From a bacterium (lineage in GTDB: Bacteria > Myxococcota_A > Bradymonadia > UBA7976 > UBA1532): a DNA stretch of 64,000 nt. The notes below the pieces were generated by a model that was not told the DNA's origin, searched no databases, and worked only from the letters and a program-made list of their open reading frames with translations. The position numbers were made by a program, and so were the translations under genes. Positions 37,516 to 46,645 of this stretch are shown piece by piece. Location: NCBI GenBank assembly GCA_030426085.1, contig JAUHYW010000009.1, forward strand, positions 124,001-188,000, given 5' to 3'. Positions within the stretch are counted from its first letter, which is position 1. The number at the start of each line of letters is the position of its first letter.

Positions 37516-39015
37516 ATGGACGCCGTCGACGGCCCCGATCGAATGAGCGGCTACTACTTCGACCTCGACGGCAACCGGCTCGACTTCGACGACGTCTACT
37601 GGGCCGCCTTGCGGCCCGAGGAGGAGCACCTGTGGCTGGCCTTCGGCTGGCAGGCCTTCGCCCTCGGGGTGGGCACCGTGTGGTACTGGACCAACGCCGC
37701 CGAGAACTCGCAGGACTGGGACTACCCCGGGCTCGAGGCCCGGCTCGACTTCTCGGCGGTGCGGTTCGACGACAACCACTTCACCATCAACCACGTCAGC
37801 CATCCGTTCTCCGGGGCGGCCTACTATACCCTGGCCCGCTCGGCCGGTATGGGCATCGCCGGGGCGTCGGGCATGGCCCTGCTCAGCTCCACCATCTGGG
37901 AGTACGGCCTCGAGTGGCGGGAGCTGGTCAGCCTCAACGATCAGTTCTTCACTCCGCTGGGCGGCATCGCCCTCGGCGAGGGCATCTACCGGCTGGGACA
38001 CTACTTCAACAGCGCGCCCGGCGGGGGCGACCTGCCCCAGCAGATCCTGGGCGCGACGCTCGGCTTCCCGGTCTGGCTGCACCGGCTGTACGACGACCGC
38101 GTCGCGCCGCCGGGCCCGGTCGACTCGCTGGGCTTCAGCGCGGCCTACGACCACCGGTTCCGGCTGAGCTACGCCCGGGCGGCGGTCGACGACGGGATCC
38201 GTAGAGAAGAGCGGCAGGACGGCTTCGACGTCGCGGTCGACCTCTACGCCATCCCCGGTCTGGGGCGGCCGGGCGCGTTCGACGTCTTCTTCACCGAGGG
38301 CAACATCTTCGACATCGAGGCCGGGGCCACCTGGACCGACGACGGCGAGGGCGGCGGGTGGTACATGCGCATCGAGTCGGTGATGCTCGGCTGGCTGGCC
38401 CAGGACATCACCGGGGTGCCGGAAGACACCTCGACCCGCTGGGGCACGACGGTCTACATCGGCCTCGCGGCGGGCTACGAGCACCTCCAGCAGTGGCGCC
38501 CCGAACCCCGCGACCGGTGGGCCAAGGTGCTGCTGCCGGGCCCCGACGCCGGGGTCTGGCTCTTCGGCGGCGGGGTCGAGGGCCGCATCCGGCTGTCGAT
38601 CCACCCCACGTTCGACGCCATCGACAGCGTCGCCGCCCCCAACTGGTTCGAAGAGAACCCGGCCCAGACCGTGCGCAGCGTGCTGCGGCGCCGGGGCTAC
38701 TACTACGGCTTCGGCATCGGCGGCCGGCTGCTCGCCGAGCTGCACATGGGCTGGCTGCGGCTCGAGGGCGAGGCCCGGTTCACCCACGTCGAGTCGGTCG
38801 AAGGCCTCGACCGGGAGCAGGAGGAGGTCACCGTCGACCCGTCGCTGCAAGACGACATGGTGCGGCTGCGGGCGGGGGCGGTGGTGACCGTGCCCGGGTG
38901 GCTGGTGTCGGCGGGGCTGGACTACACCCGCACCGAGCGGTGGGGCGAGATGGGCTGGAGCCGGGGCGAGCGCACGTTCGACCGCATCCAGCTCACCGCG
39001 GGCATCGAGTTCTGA
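37516..39015 (+). CDS. DUF3943-type outer-membrane protein; true N-terminus unresolved
   Basis: The conservative ORF from ATG 37516 gives 499 residues. The central part shows the DUF3943 pattern (GTVWYWT, NHVSHPFSGAAYYTLARS, SSTIWEYGLEWRELVSLND, TPLGGIALGEG), followed by a barrel-like C-terminal half that ends in TAGIEF with a terminal Phe, typical for outer-membrane insertion. Upstream in the same frame, 37423-37479 encodes an excellent Sec signal (LLALAALCLLAAAPAHG), but there is no ATG, GTG or TTG before it in frame. The gene may start at a CTG (37423), have a sequencing or genuine frame error, or use a start overlapping the divergent gene. Function unknown. Confidence 0.75.
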   Translation: MDAVDGPDRMSGYYFDLDGNRLDFDDVYWAALRPEEEHLWLAFGWQAFALGVGTVWYWTNAAENSQDWDYPGLEARLDFSAVRFDDNHFTINHVSHPFSGAAYYTLARSAGMGIAGASGMALLSSTIWEYGLEWRELVSLNDQFFTPLGGIALGEGIYRLGHYFNSAPGGGDLPQQILGATLGFPVWLHRLYDDRVAPPGPVDSLGFSAAYDHRFRLSYARAAVDDGIRREERQDGFDVAVDLYAIPGLGRPGAFDVFFTEGNIFDIEAGATWTDDGEGGGWYMRIESVMLGWLAQDITGVPEDTSTRWGTTVYIGLAAGYEHLQQWRPEPRDRWAKVLLPGPDAGVWLFGGGVEGRIRLSIHPTFDAIDSVAAPNWFEENPAQTVRSVLRRRGYYYGFGIGGRLLAELHMGWLRLEGEARFTHVESVEGLDREQEEVTVDPSLQDDMVRLRAGAVVTVPGWLVSAGLDYTRTERWGEMGWSRGERTFDRIQLTAGIEF

Positions 39016-39030
39016 GCGGCGGGCGGGCAC

Positions 39031-39864
39031 CTACCCGTCGGAGGGCGCCGCGTCGTCCCGGGGGATGGCCTCGAGCAGCACCGTCACCGGCAGGTGGTCC
39101 GATCGGCCGACGTATTTCACGAAGGCGTCGAGCGGGTCGAGGGTCCGCGAGTCGTAGAGGATGTGGTCGAGGGTGTCGACCGTCTGCCCGTACAGCGAGC
39201 GCGCGTAGCGCCACGTCTCCTGCCCCGGGCGGAACGCCGGCAGGGCGTTGACGAAGCCCTGGTCTTCGAGCCGCTGGATCGCGGGGCCGGCCACCCCCTC
39301 GTTGAAGTCACCGAGCACGACCGTGGGCAGCGCCTCGTCGCAGGCGGTCGAGAAGGTGTCGATCTCGGCCAGGTGATCCTCGTCGACCCCCACCAGCCCG
39401 CCGACGCCGGTGCGCCGGCTGTAGGGCGCCCGCAGGTGCACCTGGAGGATCTGGAGCGGCCCGATCGGCGAGTCGACCTCGATGTGCCACGCCGGGTGCC
39501 CGCCGTCGAGCCCGGCGTGCACCCCCTGGTCGACGAAGGGGTAGCGCGACAGCACCGCCAGACCGCTCGACGCCTCGCCCTCGAAGGCCATGAACGGGTA
39601 CGCCTCGTGCCAGGTGGTGCGCAGCACGTCCCGCCAGCCGGCGCTGACCTCCTGCAAGCACACGACGTCGGCGTCGGTGGCCCCGATGGCCTCGATGGTG
39701 TCGACGTCCTCGAAGCGCTTCAGGTCGACGTTGAACGAGGTCACGGTGACGTAGGGCACGCCCGGGGTCGGCGCCCGGGGCTGCATGGCCGGCGGCTCGA
39801 TGCAGCCGGCGAGCAGGGCCAGCGCGGCGAGGGTCAGCGGCGCGAGACGCAGAGCATGCGACAT
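39031..39864 (-). CDS. Endonuclease/exonuclease/phosphatase-family lipoprotein
   Basis: A 277-residue EEP-superfamily protein with lipobox ALLAGC. It has the metal and catalytic motifs SFNVD, LQEVS, the HLRAPY segment, GDFNEG and SDHLPV, so it should be an active Mg-dependent phosphodiesterase or phosphatase in the cell envelope or outside. The family covers DNases, sphingomyelinases and inositol phosphatases, and this copy cannot be sorted further. The start has GGGAG upstream. It is convergent with the DUF3943 gene and divergent from the lipoprotein gene at 40057. Confidence 0.88.
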   Translation of the reverse strand: MSHALRLAPLTLAALALLAGCIEPPAMQPRAPTPGVPYVTVTSFNVDLKRFEDVDTIEAIGATDADVVCLQEVSAGWRDVLRTTWHEAYPFMAFEGEASSGLAVLSRYPFVDQGVHAGLDGGHPAWHIEVDSPIGPLQILQVHLRAPYSRRTGVGGLVGVDEDHLAEIDTFSTACDEALPTVVLGDFNEGVAGPAIQRLEDQGFVNALPAFRPGQETWRYARSLYGQTVDTLDHILYDSRTLDPLDAFVKYVGRSDHLPVTVLLEAIPRDDAAPSDG

Positions 39865-39934
39865 GGTGGGGCTCCCGATCGGTGCGATGGACCGACGGTC
39901 GGCACCATAGACCAGAGCGCAAGGCCGGATCACG

Positions 39935-39949
39935 GATTCGTATCGAATC
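39935..39949. promoter_or_regulatory. Operator-like inverted repeat in a divergent promoter region
   Basis: GATTCG-TAT-CGAATC is a perfect 6+3+6 dyad, 71 bases before the EEP gene start and 107 before the lipoprotein start. It is the least GC-rich spot of this gap and a reasonable regulator site; the binder is unknown. Confidence 0.35.
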
Positions 39950-40056
39950 GAGTCGGGTCGGCGCCGTATACCGAGAGCAGAAAAAAGCAGCGCAACCCGC
40001 CGCGGTGTCGCCGGTTGACGCCGATCGACACCCCGATTCGACCCAGGAGGCTCACC

Positions 40057-40869
40057 ATGAACCGCTTCACCCGCACCCCCGCCCGCCTCGCCCTCGTCGC
40101 CCTCGCCGTGGGCACCGCCGGCCTCACCGGCTGCAACCGGGAGGAGCCGCTCACCCGGGAGGAGGCGTCCGAGGCGCTGGTCGAGGCCCAGATCTCGACC
40201 GAGGCCAGCGCGCTGACCGAAGAGATGGTCACCCTCACCACCGACTTCACCATCGGCGACGCGGTCGAGGCCGCCGCGGCCAACCTGCGCGACTTCGTGC
40301 AGAGCCAGGTGCCCTGCGCCGAGGTCACCCTCGCCGAGCGCACCGTCACCATCGACTTCGGGGTGATGGGCACCTGCCCCTGGAAGGGCCGCAACTGGTC
40401 CGGCCGCACCGCGGTCACCGTCGAGAAGGTCGACGGCGAGATCGAGGTCGGCCACACCTGGACCGCGCTGAGCGACGGCTTCCTGACCGTCGACGGCAGC
40501 GCCACCGTCACCTGGAACTTCGAGCAGCTCAGCCGCCACGTCGTGCACGAGATGGCCTGGACCGACGGCGAGGTGACCGGCTCGAGCACCGGCGACCGCA
40601 TGCAGTCGCTGCTCGAGAGCCGGGACGGCCTGCGCATCGACGGCGACCGCACCTGGACCGGCCGCGCGGGCCGCACCTGGGCCCTCGACATCGACGCGGT
40701 CGAGATCCGGGCCCTCGACCCGGTGCCCCAGGCCGGGGTCTACACCCTCGAGCACCCCGCCGGGAAGTCGCTGTCGATGACCTTCGACCGGGTCGACGCG
40801 AGCACCATCCGGGTCACCGTCTCGAGCGCCCGCCGGGACTTCGAGTTCGAGGTGAAGTCCCTGCGCTGA
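40057..40869 (+). CDS. Lipoprotein of unknown function
   Basis: A 270-residue protein with a strong GGAGG ribosome site, a signal peptide and lipobox LTGC. The mature part begins with a Glu-rich helical segment (about 22-75) and continues with beta-rich repeats of T-V-x-W/V-x-F pattern (TVTIDFGVMG, HTWTALSDGFLTVDG, TVTWNFEQLSRHVVHEM) with a possible internal duplication around two GRxWxxR sequences. It has one cysteine pair (CAEV, CPWK). No family is recognised. The CreD-like gene follows after 132 bases on the same strand. Confidence 0.75.
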   Translation: MNRFTRTPARLALVALAVGTAGLTGCNREEPLTREEASEALVEAQISTEASALTEEMVTLTTDFTIGDAVEAAAANLRDFVQSQVPCAEVTLAERTVTIDFGVMGTCPWKGRNWSGRTAVTVEKVDGEIEVGHTWTALSDGFLTVDGSATVTWNFEQLSRHVVHEMAWTDGEVTGSSTGDRMQSLLESRDGLRIDGDRTWTGRAGRTWALDIDAVEIRALDPVPQAGVYTLEHPAGKSLSMTFDRVDASTIRVTVSSARRDFEFEVKSLR

Positions 40870-41001
40870 GCCCGGCCGGCCCCGGCCGCCCCGCCCGCCT
40901 GCACCGGCTCTGCACGATCTCGCCCCCGAGCCGCCCGATCGCCGCCCCGCTGCGGCCCGATCGCCCCGCTAGCCTCCATGCATCACCCACGGAGGCACAT
41001 C

Positions 41002-42249
41002 ATGAGCATCTGGCGCATCCTCGGCATCATCGCGATCTTCGGCGCGACCAGCATCGGCTGGTTCGTGCTCGGCGGGGTCACATCCATGCGCACCGGCACC
41101 CAGAGCCGCGACCTCGAGGGCGCGGTGCACGAGCTGTGGGGCCGCATGCAGACCCAGGAGGCCCCCCGCTTCGTCTTCCACCGGGAAGACATCCGCCGCT
41201 CGACCCGGGACGGCGTGCTGTACGAAGAGACGGTCTACGTGCCCGAGGTCAACCGGGCCGACCGCACCCGGGTCGACGTCGACCTCGGCCTCGACGCCCG
41301 GCGCAAGGGCCTGATGTGGTACGCGCTGTACGACGTCGACTTCTCCGGCGGCTGGCGCTACACCCACACCGGCCCGGGGGGCCCGCTCGACGTCGTCTTC
41401 CCCTTCCCCGACGCCGCCGGCATCTACGACGGCTTCCGCTTCGTCGTCGACGGGGTCGACCGCACCGACGAGCTGCAACCCGAGGGCGGCCAGGTCGCGC
41501 TGCGCATGCAGATCGCGCCCGACCAGACCATCGAGCTGCAGACCGCCTACCGCAGCCGGGGCCTCGAGAGCTGGCGCTACCGCCCGGCCGACGGCGTCAG
41601 CCGCCTCGAGGACTTCCAGCTCACCATGACCACCGACTTCGCCGACATCGACTACCCCTACGAGACGCTCTCCCCCAGCGCCCGGGAGCGGACCGAGGCC
41701 GGCTGGACGCTCACCTGGGCCTTCGAGCAGGTCGTCACCGGACACGGGGTCGGCATGCAGATGCCCACCGAGGTGCAGCCCGGCGAGCTGGCCACCGAGC
41801 TGTCGCTCTCGGCCCCCATCTCGCTGCTCTTCTTCTTCTTGGTGATCTTCGTGCTCGACCGGCTGCGCGACATCGGCATGCACCCGGTCAACTACCTCTT
41901 CCTGGCGGGGGCCTTCTTCGCGTTCCACCTGCTCTTCGCCTACTCGGCCGACCACCTGCCCGTCGAGGCCGCCTTCGCCCTGGCCAGCGCGGTGAGCGTG
42001 CTGCTGGTCGTCAGCTACCTGCGCCTGGTCGTCAGCAACCGCTTCGCGTTCGTCGAGGCCGCCGCGGCCCAGCTCGTCTACCTCGTCGGCTTCTCGCTGG
42101 CCCACTTCTGGGCCGGCTACACCGGGCTGACCGTCACCGTGCTCTCGGTGCTGACGCTCTTCCTGCTCATGCAGTGGACCGGCCGGGTCGACTGGTCCGA
42201 GGCCCTGAGCCGCAAGCCCGCCCCGAAGCCGCGCCCTCAGCCCGCCTGA
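41002..42249 (+). CDS. creD: CreD-like inner-membrane protein
   Basis: A 415-residue protein. Start ATG 41002 has GGAGG upstream. One N-terminal helix (IWRILGIIAIFGATSIGWFV) is followed by a large periplasmic beta-rich region (about 30-265), then six clustered helices (about 270-395) and a basic Pro-rich tail. This matches CreD (inner membrane protein linked to envelope stress and beta-lactam response), although it is shorter in the first part. Its last 13 bases overlap the convergent WYL gene. Confidence 0.65.
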   Translation: MSIWRILGIIAIFGATSIGWFVLGGVTSMRTGTQSRDLEGAVHELWGRMQTQEAPRFVFHREDIRRSTRDGVLYEETVYVPEVNRADRTRVDVDLGLDARRKGLMWYALYDVDFSGGWRYTHTGPGGPLDVVFPFPDAAGIYDGFRFVVDGVDRTDELQPEGGQVALRMQIAPDQTIELQTAYRSRGLESWRYRPADGVSRLEDFQLTMTTDFADIDYPYETLSPSARERTEAGWTLTWAFEQVVTGHGVGMQMPTEVQPGELATELSLSAPISLLFFFLVIFVLDRLRDIGMHPVNYLFLAGAFFAFHLLFAYSADHLPVEAAFALASAVSVLLVVSYLRLVVSNRFAFVEAAAAQLVYLVGFSLAHFWAGYTGLTVTVLSVLTLFLLMQWTGRVDWSEALSRKPAPKPRPQPA

Positions 42250-43214
42250 TCGGCCCGCCCGGCGCCCTCGGCCGCCCGCCGCAGCCGCTCGGCGGCGGCC
42301 GCCAGCTCGCCCGCCAGCGCGGCCGGCTCGATCAACCGGAAGTCCACGTCGAGCCCGGCCAGCGCCCCCACCACCGCCGCCGGCGTCGGCCCGCCCACCG
42401 TCAGCGCGCAGCGATCACCGTCGATCGCCTCCAGCACCCCGAGCCAGCCCGGCACCCGATCCGCGTACGCATCCGCCGGGCCGGGCAGCTCGACCCGGGC
42501 CCGGTGGGGCCAGACGTTCACCGACACCCCGCGCTGCACGTAGGCCGCCACGTCCCCCGGAAACGCCCGCGCCGGGAAGCCGGCCCCGACCCGGGGCGCG
42601 CCCTGCACCCGATCCACCCGGAAGAGGCGCCAGTCGGCCCGATCGACGTCCCACGCGACGAGGTACCACTGCCACCCGGTGTGCACCAGCCGCAGCGGCT
42701 CCACCGTGCGCGCCGTGCCCCGCCCCTCACGATCGCGATAGTCGAACCGCAGCCGCCGCCGATCGCGGCAGGCCGAAGCCAGGACGGTCAAGCGCCCCGG
42801 CTCGACGGGCCGCCCGTGGGACCGGTCGAGCGGCACGATCACCGACTGCAAGGCGTCGAGCCGGGCCCGCAGCCGGGTGGGCAGGATCTGGTCCAGCTTG
42901 CGCCACACCGCCAGCGCCGTCTCTTCGACCCGGGCCAGCCCGCCGCCCGCCGTGCGCAGGGCCACCATCACCGCCACCGCCTCGTCGTCGTCGAGCAGCA
43001 GCGGCGGCAGCGCGTGCCCCGCCCCGAAGCGATAGCCGCCCCCCGGCCCCGACGACGCGTGGATGGCATAGCCCAGCCCCCGCAGCCGCTCCACGTCCCG
43101 GCGCACCGTGCGGGCGTCGACCTCCAGCCGCGCGCTCAGCGCCGCCCCCGACCACGGGCGGCCCGATTGCAGCAGGCCGAGCAGGCGCAGCAGCCGGGCG
43201 GCGGTGTGGTTCAT
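42237..43214 (-). CDS. WYL-domain transcriptional regulator
   Basis: A 325-residue DeoR/PafC-type regulator. The N-terminal helix-turn-helix (about 1-60; RLLRLLGLLQSGRPWSGAAL, VDARTVRRDVERLRGLGYAI) is followed by a WYL domain (about 140-235) with the eponymous GWQWYLVAWD and RLFRVDRV, then a WCX-like C-terminal domain. WYL domains sense ligands such as nucleotides or DNA ends. Its start overlaps the stop of the FHA gene (ATGA), so both are co-translated. The 3' end overlaps the convergent CreD-like gene by 13 bases. Confidence 0.88.
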   Translation of the reverse strand: MNHTAARLLRLLGLLQSGRPWSGAALSARLEVDARTVRRDVERLRGLGYAIHASSGPGGGYRFGAGHALPPLLLDDDEAVAVMVALRTAGGGLARVEETALAVWRKLDQILPTRLRARLDALQSVIVPLDRSHGRPVEPGRLTVLASACRDRRRLRFDYRDREGRGTARTVEPLRLVHTGWQWYLVAWDVDRADWRLFRVDRVQGAPRVGAGFPARAFPGDVAAYVQRGVSVNVWPHRARVELPGPADAYADRVPGWLGVLEAIDGDRCALTVGGPTPAAVVGALAGLDVDFRLIEPAALAGELAAAAERLRRAAEGAGRADQAG

Positions 43215-44128
43215 CGGGCCTCGGCGTCGCGCAGGGGGCCGATCTCGACGGCCATCGGCGCCAGCCGCAGCGCATGGGACGGCCGCCGCTGGATGACATC
43301 GCCCACCACCCCGCACGATTGGAACTGCTTGCGCAGCCGCTGCACATAGACGTTGAGCACGCTGCGCTTGATGCCCGCCTGCCCCGCCAGCACCTCGGGA
43401 TCGATCCAGCCCCGCTCCGGCGCGGGCAGCGCGGCGTCGGCGAGCTGCTGGCGGGCGAGCAGGTGCAGCACCTCGTGATGCGAGCGCGGGTCGAGCCCGA
43501 TGCGCTCGTCGCCGTGCAGCACGTCGGCCTGGATGGTCTCCTGGTCGAGCCCGATCCCCAGCCGCAGCCGCAGGTCGGCCGCCCGGGGCGGCTCGGCGGC
43601 CCGATCGGTGGGCCGGCTCGGCTCGGGCAGCCGCAGGATCCAGACGGCCTCGTCGAGCACCGCGATGGACCGATCGCGCACCGGCTCGGGCGCGCCGCCG
43701 TCCCGCTGGAGCCACCAGCGCTCGTCCTCGGCGTAGACCGTGACCCGGGGATCATCGTCGTCGGGCAGCCCGAGCACGCCGTCGTCGGACAACCGGGTCG
43801 CTCCGGTCGCCTGGTCGACGGCCATCGGCACCGGCGGGGCGTCGTCGTCGACCATCCACGCCTCTTCGACCTGGCCGAAGGCGAGCTGCTGCCCGAACAC
43901 GAGCACCGCGCCCTCCCCGCCCTTGATCTGCTGCCCTTCGAGCAGCGTGCCGTTGCGGCTGCCGAGGTCGCGCACCCGCCACGCCCGCCCGTCCCACCAG
44001 ATCGACGCGTGCTCGCTCGAGACCCAGCCCCCCGGCAGCCGCAGGTCGGCCTGACTCGACCGGCCCACGAGCAGGCGCGGCGGAAGATACACCCGGCGTT
44101 CGGTCGCCAGCTCGCGCAGGATGCCCAT
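43211..44128 (-). CDS. FHA-domain protein with C-terminal winged-helix-like DNA-binding region
   Basis: A 305-residue protein. The FHA domain (about 15-95) has the phosphothreonine-binding motifs LLVGRSSQADLRL, SSEHASI, and DLGSRNGT. A spacer with Asp-rich loop (about 100-180) leads to a C-terminal region (about 220-300) that resembles an OmpR/transcription-regulator winged helix (WIDPEVLAGQAGIKRSVLNVYVQRLRKQF, with terminal beta hairpin). This suggests a regulator switched by Thr-phosphorylated partners, with the divergent kinase a natural candidate. Start has GGAGG. It is coupled by ATGA to the WYL gene. Confidence 0.85.
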   Translation of the reverse strand: MGILRELATERRVYLPPRLLVGRSSQADLRLPGGWVSSEHASIWWDGRAWRVRDLGSRNGTLLEGQQIKGGEGAVLVFGQQLAFGQVEEAWMVDDDAPPVPMAVDQATGATRLSDDGVLGLPDDDDPRVTVYAEDERWWLQRDGGAPEPVRDRSIAVLDEAVWILRLPEPSRPTDRAAEPPRAADLRLRLGIGLDQETIQADVLHGDERIGLDPRSHHEVLHLLARQQLADAALPAPERGWIDPEVLAGQAGIKRSVLNVYVQRLRKQFQSCGVVGDVIQRRPSHALRLAPMAVEIGPLRDAEAR

Positions 44129-44236
44129 GACACCTCCATCGTCGGGGGGCAGAGTGCGCAGCGGCCGGTCGATGGTCAAGGGCAGGTCGGGGCCACGGTG
44201 GCGGCGCCGCGTCCGTTCGGGCAGAATCGGCCGGCC

Positions 44237-46645
44237 ATGGCCGACGACGTGCTGACCGACCCCGACATCGCCGCGCTCGCCCGCGAGCTGGGCGTCGCGC
44301 CGGCGGTGGTCGCCGCCGTCACCGCCCGGCTCGGGGCGCGCACCGCGCCCACCGAGGCCCCCAGCGGCACCGCCCTGCCCGGCGCCGACGACCCGCCGCA
44401 GCCGGCCCGCTATCAACTCGGCGACCCGCTGCTCGGGGGCGGCATGAGCGTGGTCCACCGGGCCCACGACGCCCTGCTCGAGCGCGACGTGGTGATGAAG
44501 ATCGTGCACGACCGGGCCCGCGACGGACGGCGTTTTCTGGCCGAAGCCCGCATCGCGGCCGGGCTCCAGCACCCGGGCATCCTGCCGGTCTACGAGGGCG
44601 GGATCCTGCCCGACGGGCGCCCCTGGCTGACGATGCGCGAGGTCGACGGGCACCCGCTCGGCGACCTGATCGGCGACCTGCCCGGGGCGGAGGACCCGCC
44701 CACCGCGCTGCGCCGGCTGCTCGCCGTCTTCGTCAGAGTCTGCGAGGCGGTCGGCTTCGCCCACGCGCGGGGGATCGTTCATCGCGACCTCAAGCCGGGC
44801 AACATCATGGTCGGCAAGTTCGGCGAGGTCATCGTGCTCGACTGGGGCATCGCCCGCGGGGAAGGCGAGCCGACCGACGGCGGCGTCGCCGGCACGCCGG
44901 ACTACATGTCACCCCAGCACGCCGCCGGGGCGCCCGCCGACCGCGGGGACGACGTCTACGCCCTGGGCTGTGTCCTCGACCGCATCCTGGAGCCGGCGCC
45001 TCCGGGCGACGCGGTGAGCGAGCTGCGCGCGCTGGCCGACCGCTGCCGGGCTGACGACCCGAACGACCGGCCGGATGGGGCCGAGGCGCTGGCCGGGACG
45101 GTGACCGCGTGGCTCGACGGCGCCCGTCGGCGGGCCGAGGCGATGGCGCTCGTCGCGCAGACCGGCGCGATCGAAGCGCGCATCGCCACGCTCTCCGCCC
45201 GCGCCGAGGACGCCGAAGACCGGGCCCATGCCATCCTGGGCGGCCTGCCGCCCTACGCGCCGGTGGACGAGAAGGCGCCCGGCTGGGCCTTCGAAGACGA
45301 AGCGCTGGATCTGCGCTCGAAGGCGGCGGCCGCCCGGATCGACCTCGAGCAGCGGCTCCGGGCAGCGTTGATGCGCGCGCCGGATCTGGCCGACGCGAGG
45401 ACCCGGCTGGCCGCCTCCTTCCGCGAGCGGGTCCTCGAGGCCGAGGCCACCCGGGACCCCCGGGCGCTCGTCGAGGCCGAAGCCCGCCTGATCGCGCTCG
45501 ACGATGAACCCTCGGCCGGCTTCCTCGACGGCACCGGCCACCTCTCGCTGACCACCGACCCCCCCGGCGCCGCGGTGTGGTGCGCGCCCTACGTACGCGA
45601 GCGCCGCCGGCGCGTGCCCGGCCCCGAGCGTCTGCTCGGCACCACCCCCCTGCGCGGCGTGCCCCTGCCACGCGGAGCCCACCGGCTGCGCATCGAGCGG
45701 CCCGGATGTACGACCGTCATCCATGCCATCCACCTCGAGCGGGGCGAACACTGGCGCAACGCACCGCCCGGCGCGCCGAGCGATGCCATCGGCGCGGTGC
45801 CCCTGCCCCCGGCCGACGGGATGCCATCAGGTGTATGCTACGTGCCCCCCGGGTGGTGCTGGTGCGGCGGCGATCCCATCGCGACCGACGCCATGCCTCG
45901 CCGCCGCGTCTGGGTCGACGGCTTCTTCATCGAGCGCGACCCGCTGACCTATGCCACCCTCGTCCCCGCGCTGAACGCGATGCTCGACGCCGGCCGGCTC
46001 GACCTCGCCGAAGCCATCGCGCCGCCGGCAGCCGACCGGGCGAGCAAGGACGCCCCGGTGAGCATCGAGCGGGTCGACGGCCGCTTCCGGCTCGAGCTGC
46101 GTCACGCCGCGTCGCCCGACTGGCCGGTCAACCGCATCGACTGGCCCGGCGCCGTCGCCTGGGCTCGCTGGTGCGCCGAGCAGACCGGGCAGCCCTGGCG
46201 GCTGCCGCACGACATCGAGCGGGAGAAAGCCGCCCGCGGCGCCGACGGCCGCCTCCTGCCGTGGGGCGACTTCTTCGACCCGACCTGGGCCAACGTGCTC
46301 GGCAGCCGACCCGGCGCGCCGCAGCGCAGGCCGGTCGGCGAGCCGCCCGAAGACGTCAGCCCTTACGATGTGCGGGGGCTGGCCGGCAACGTGCGCGACT
46401 GGTGCGCCAACGGCTACCACCGCCGAGGGCTGCCCCGCGGTGTGCAGCGGCTGCACCCCGCCGCCCATATCGACGGCGAGGACACCGCTTTGCGCATGCT
46501 CCGCGGCGGGGGCTACGCCGCCAAGCCCGAGACGGGCCGCTCCGCGGGCCGCTATGTCGCCCCGCCCGACGGCCGGCTGTCGATGGGCGGCGTGCGGCTG
46601 GTCTGCCCCTACCCGTGGCGCCGGGCTCAGATCACCGAGTCGTAG
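44237..46645 (+). CDS. Ser/Thr kinase fused to PEGA-like and formylglycine-generating-enzyme-like domains
   Basis: An 802-residue protein. The kinase domain spans about 60-315 (VVMK lysine, HRDLKPGN, DWG, GTPDYMSPQ). A helical spacer (about 310-430) precedes a PEGA-like module (about 440-510; LSLTTDPPGAAVW, LGTTPLRGVPL), then an FGE-sulfatase/EgtB-type domain (about 535-802; VWVDGFFIERDPLTYA, WAEQ-type region, GRLLPWGDFFDP, GLAGNVRDWCAN and the GGGYAAKP block). This kinase-FGE fusion is known in myxobacteria, where the FGE part is presumed to be a ligand or substrate-binding unit. Divergent from the FHA regulator with a 108-base promoter gap. Its end overlaps the next gene by 19 bases. Confidence 0.88.
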   Translation: MADDVLTDPDIAALARELGVAPAVVAAVTARLGARTAPTEAPSGTALPGADDPPQPARYQLGDPLLGGGMSVVHRAHDALLERDVVMKIVHDRARDGRRFLAEARIAAGLQHPGILPVYEGGILPDGRPWLTMREVDGHPLGDLIGDLPGAEDPPTALRRLLAVFVRVCEAVGFAHARGIVHRDLKPGNIMVGKFGEVIVLDWGIARGEGEPTDGGVAGTPDYMSPQHAAGAPADRGDDVYALGCVLDRILEPAPPGDAVSELRALADRCRADDPNDRPDGAEALAGTVTAWLDGARRRAEAMALVAQTGAIEARIATLSARAEDAEDRAHAILGGLPPYAPVDEKAPGWAFEDEALDLRSKAAAARIDLEQRLRAALMRAPDLADARTRLAASFRERVLEAEATRDPRALVEAEARLIALDDEPSAGFLDGTGHLSLTTDPPGAAVWCAPYVRERRRRVPGPERLLGTTPLRGVPLPRGAHRLRIERPGCTTVIHAIHLERGEHWRNAPPGAPSDAIGAVPLPPADGMPSGVCYVPPGWCWCGGDPIATDAMPRRRVWVDGFFIERDPLTYATLVPALNAMLDAGRLDLAEAIAPPAADRASKDAPVSIERVDGRFRLELRHAASPDWPVNRIDWPGAVAWARWCAEQTGQPWRLPHDIEREKAARGADGRLLPWGDFFDPTWANVLGSRPGAPQRRPVGEPPEDVSPYDVRGLAGNVRDWCANGYHRRGLPRGVQRLHPAAHIDGEDTALRMLRGGGYAAKPETGRSAGRYVAPPDGRLSMGGVRLVCPYPWRRAQITES

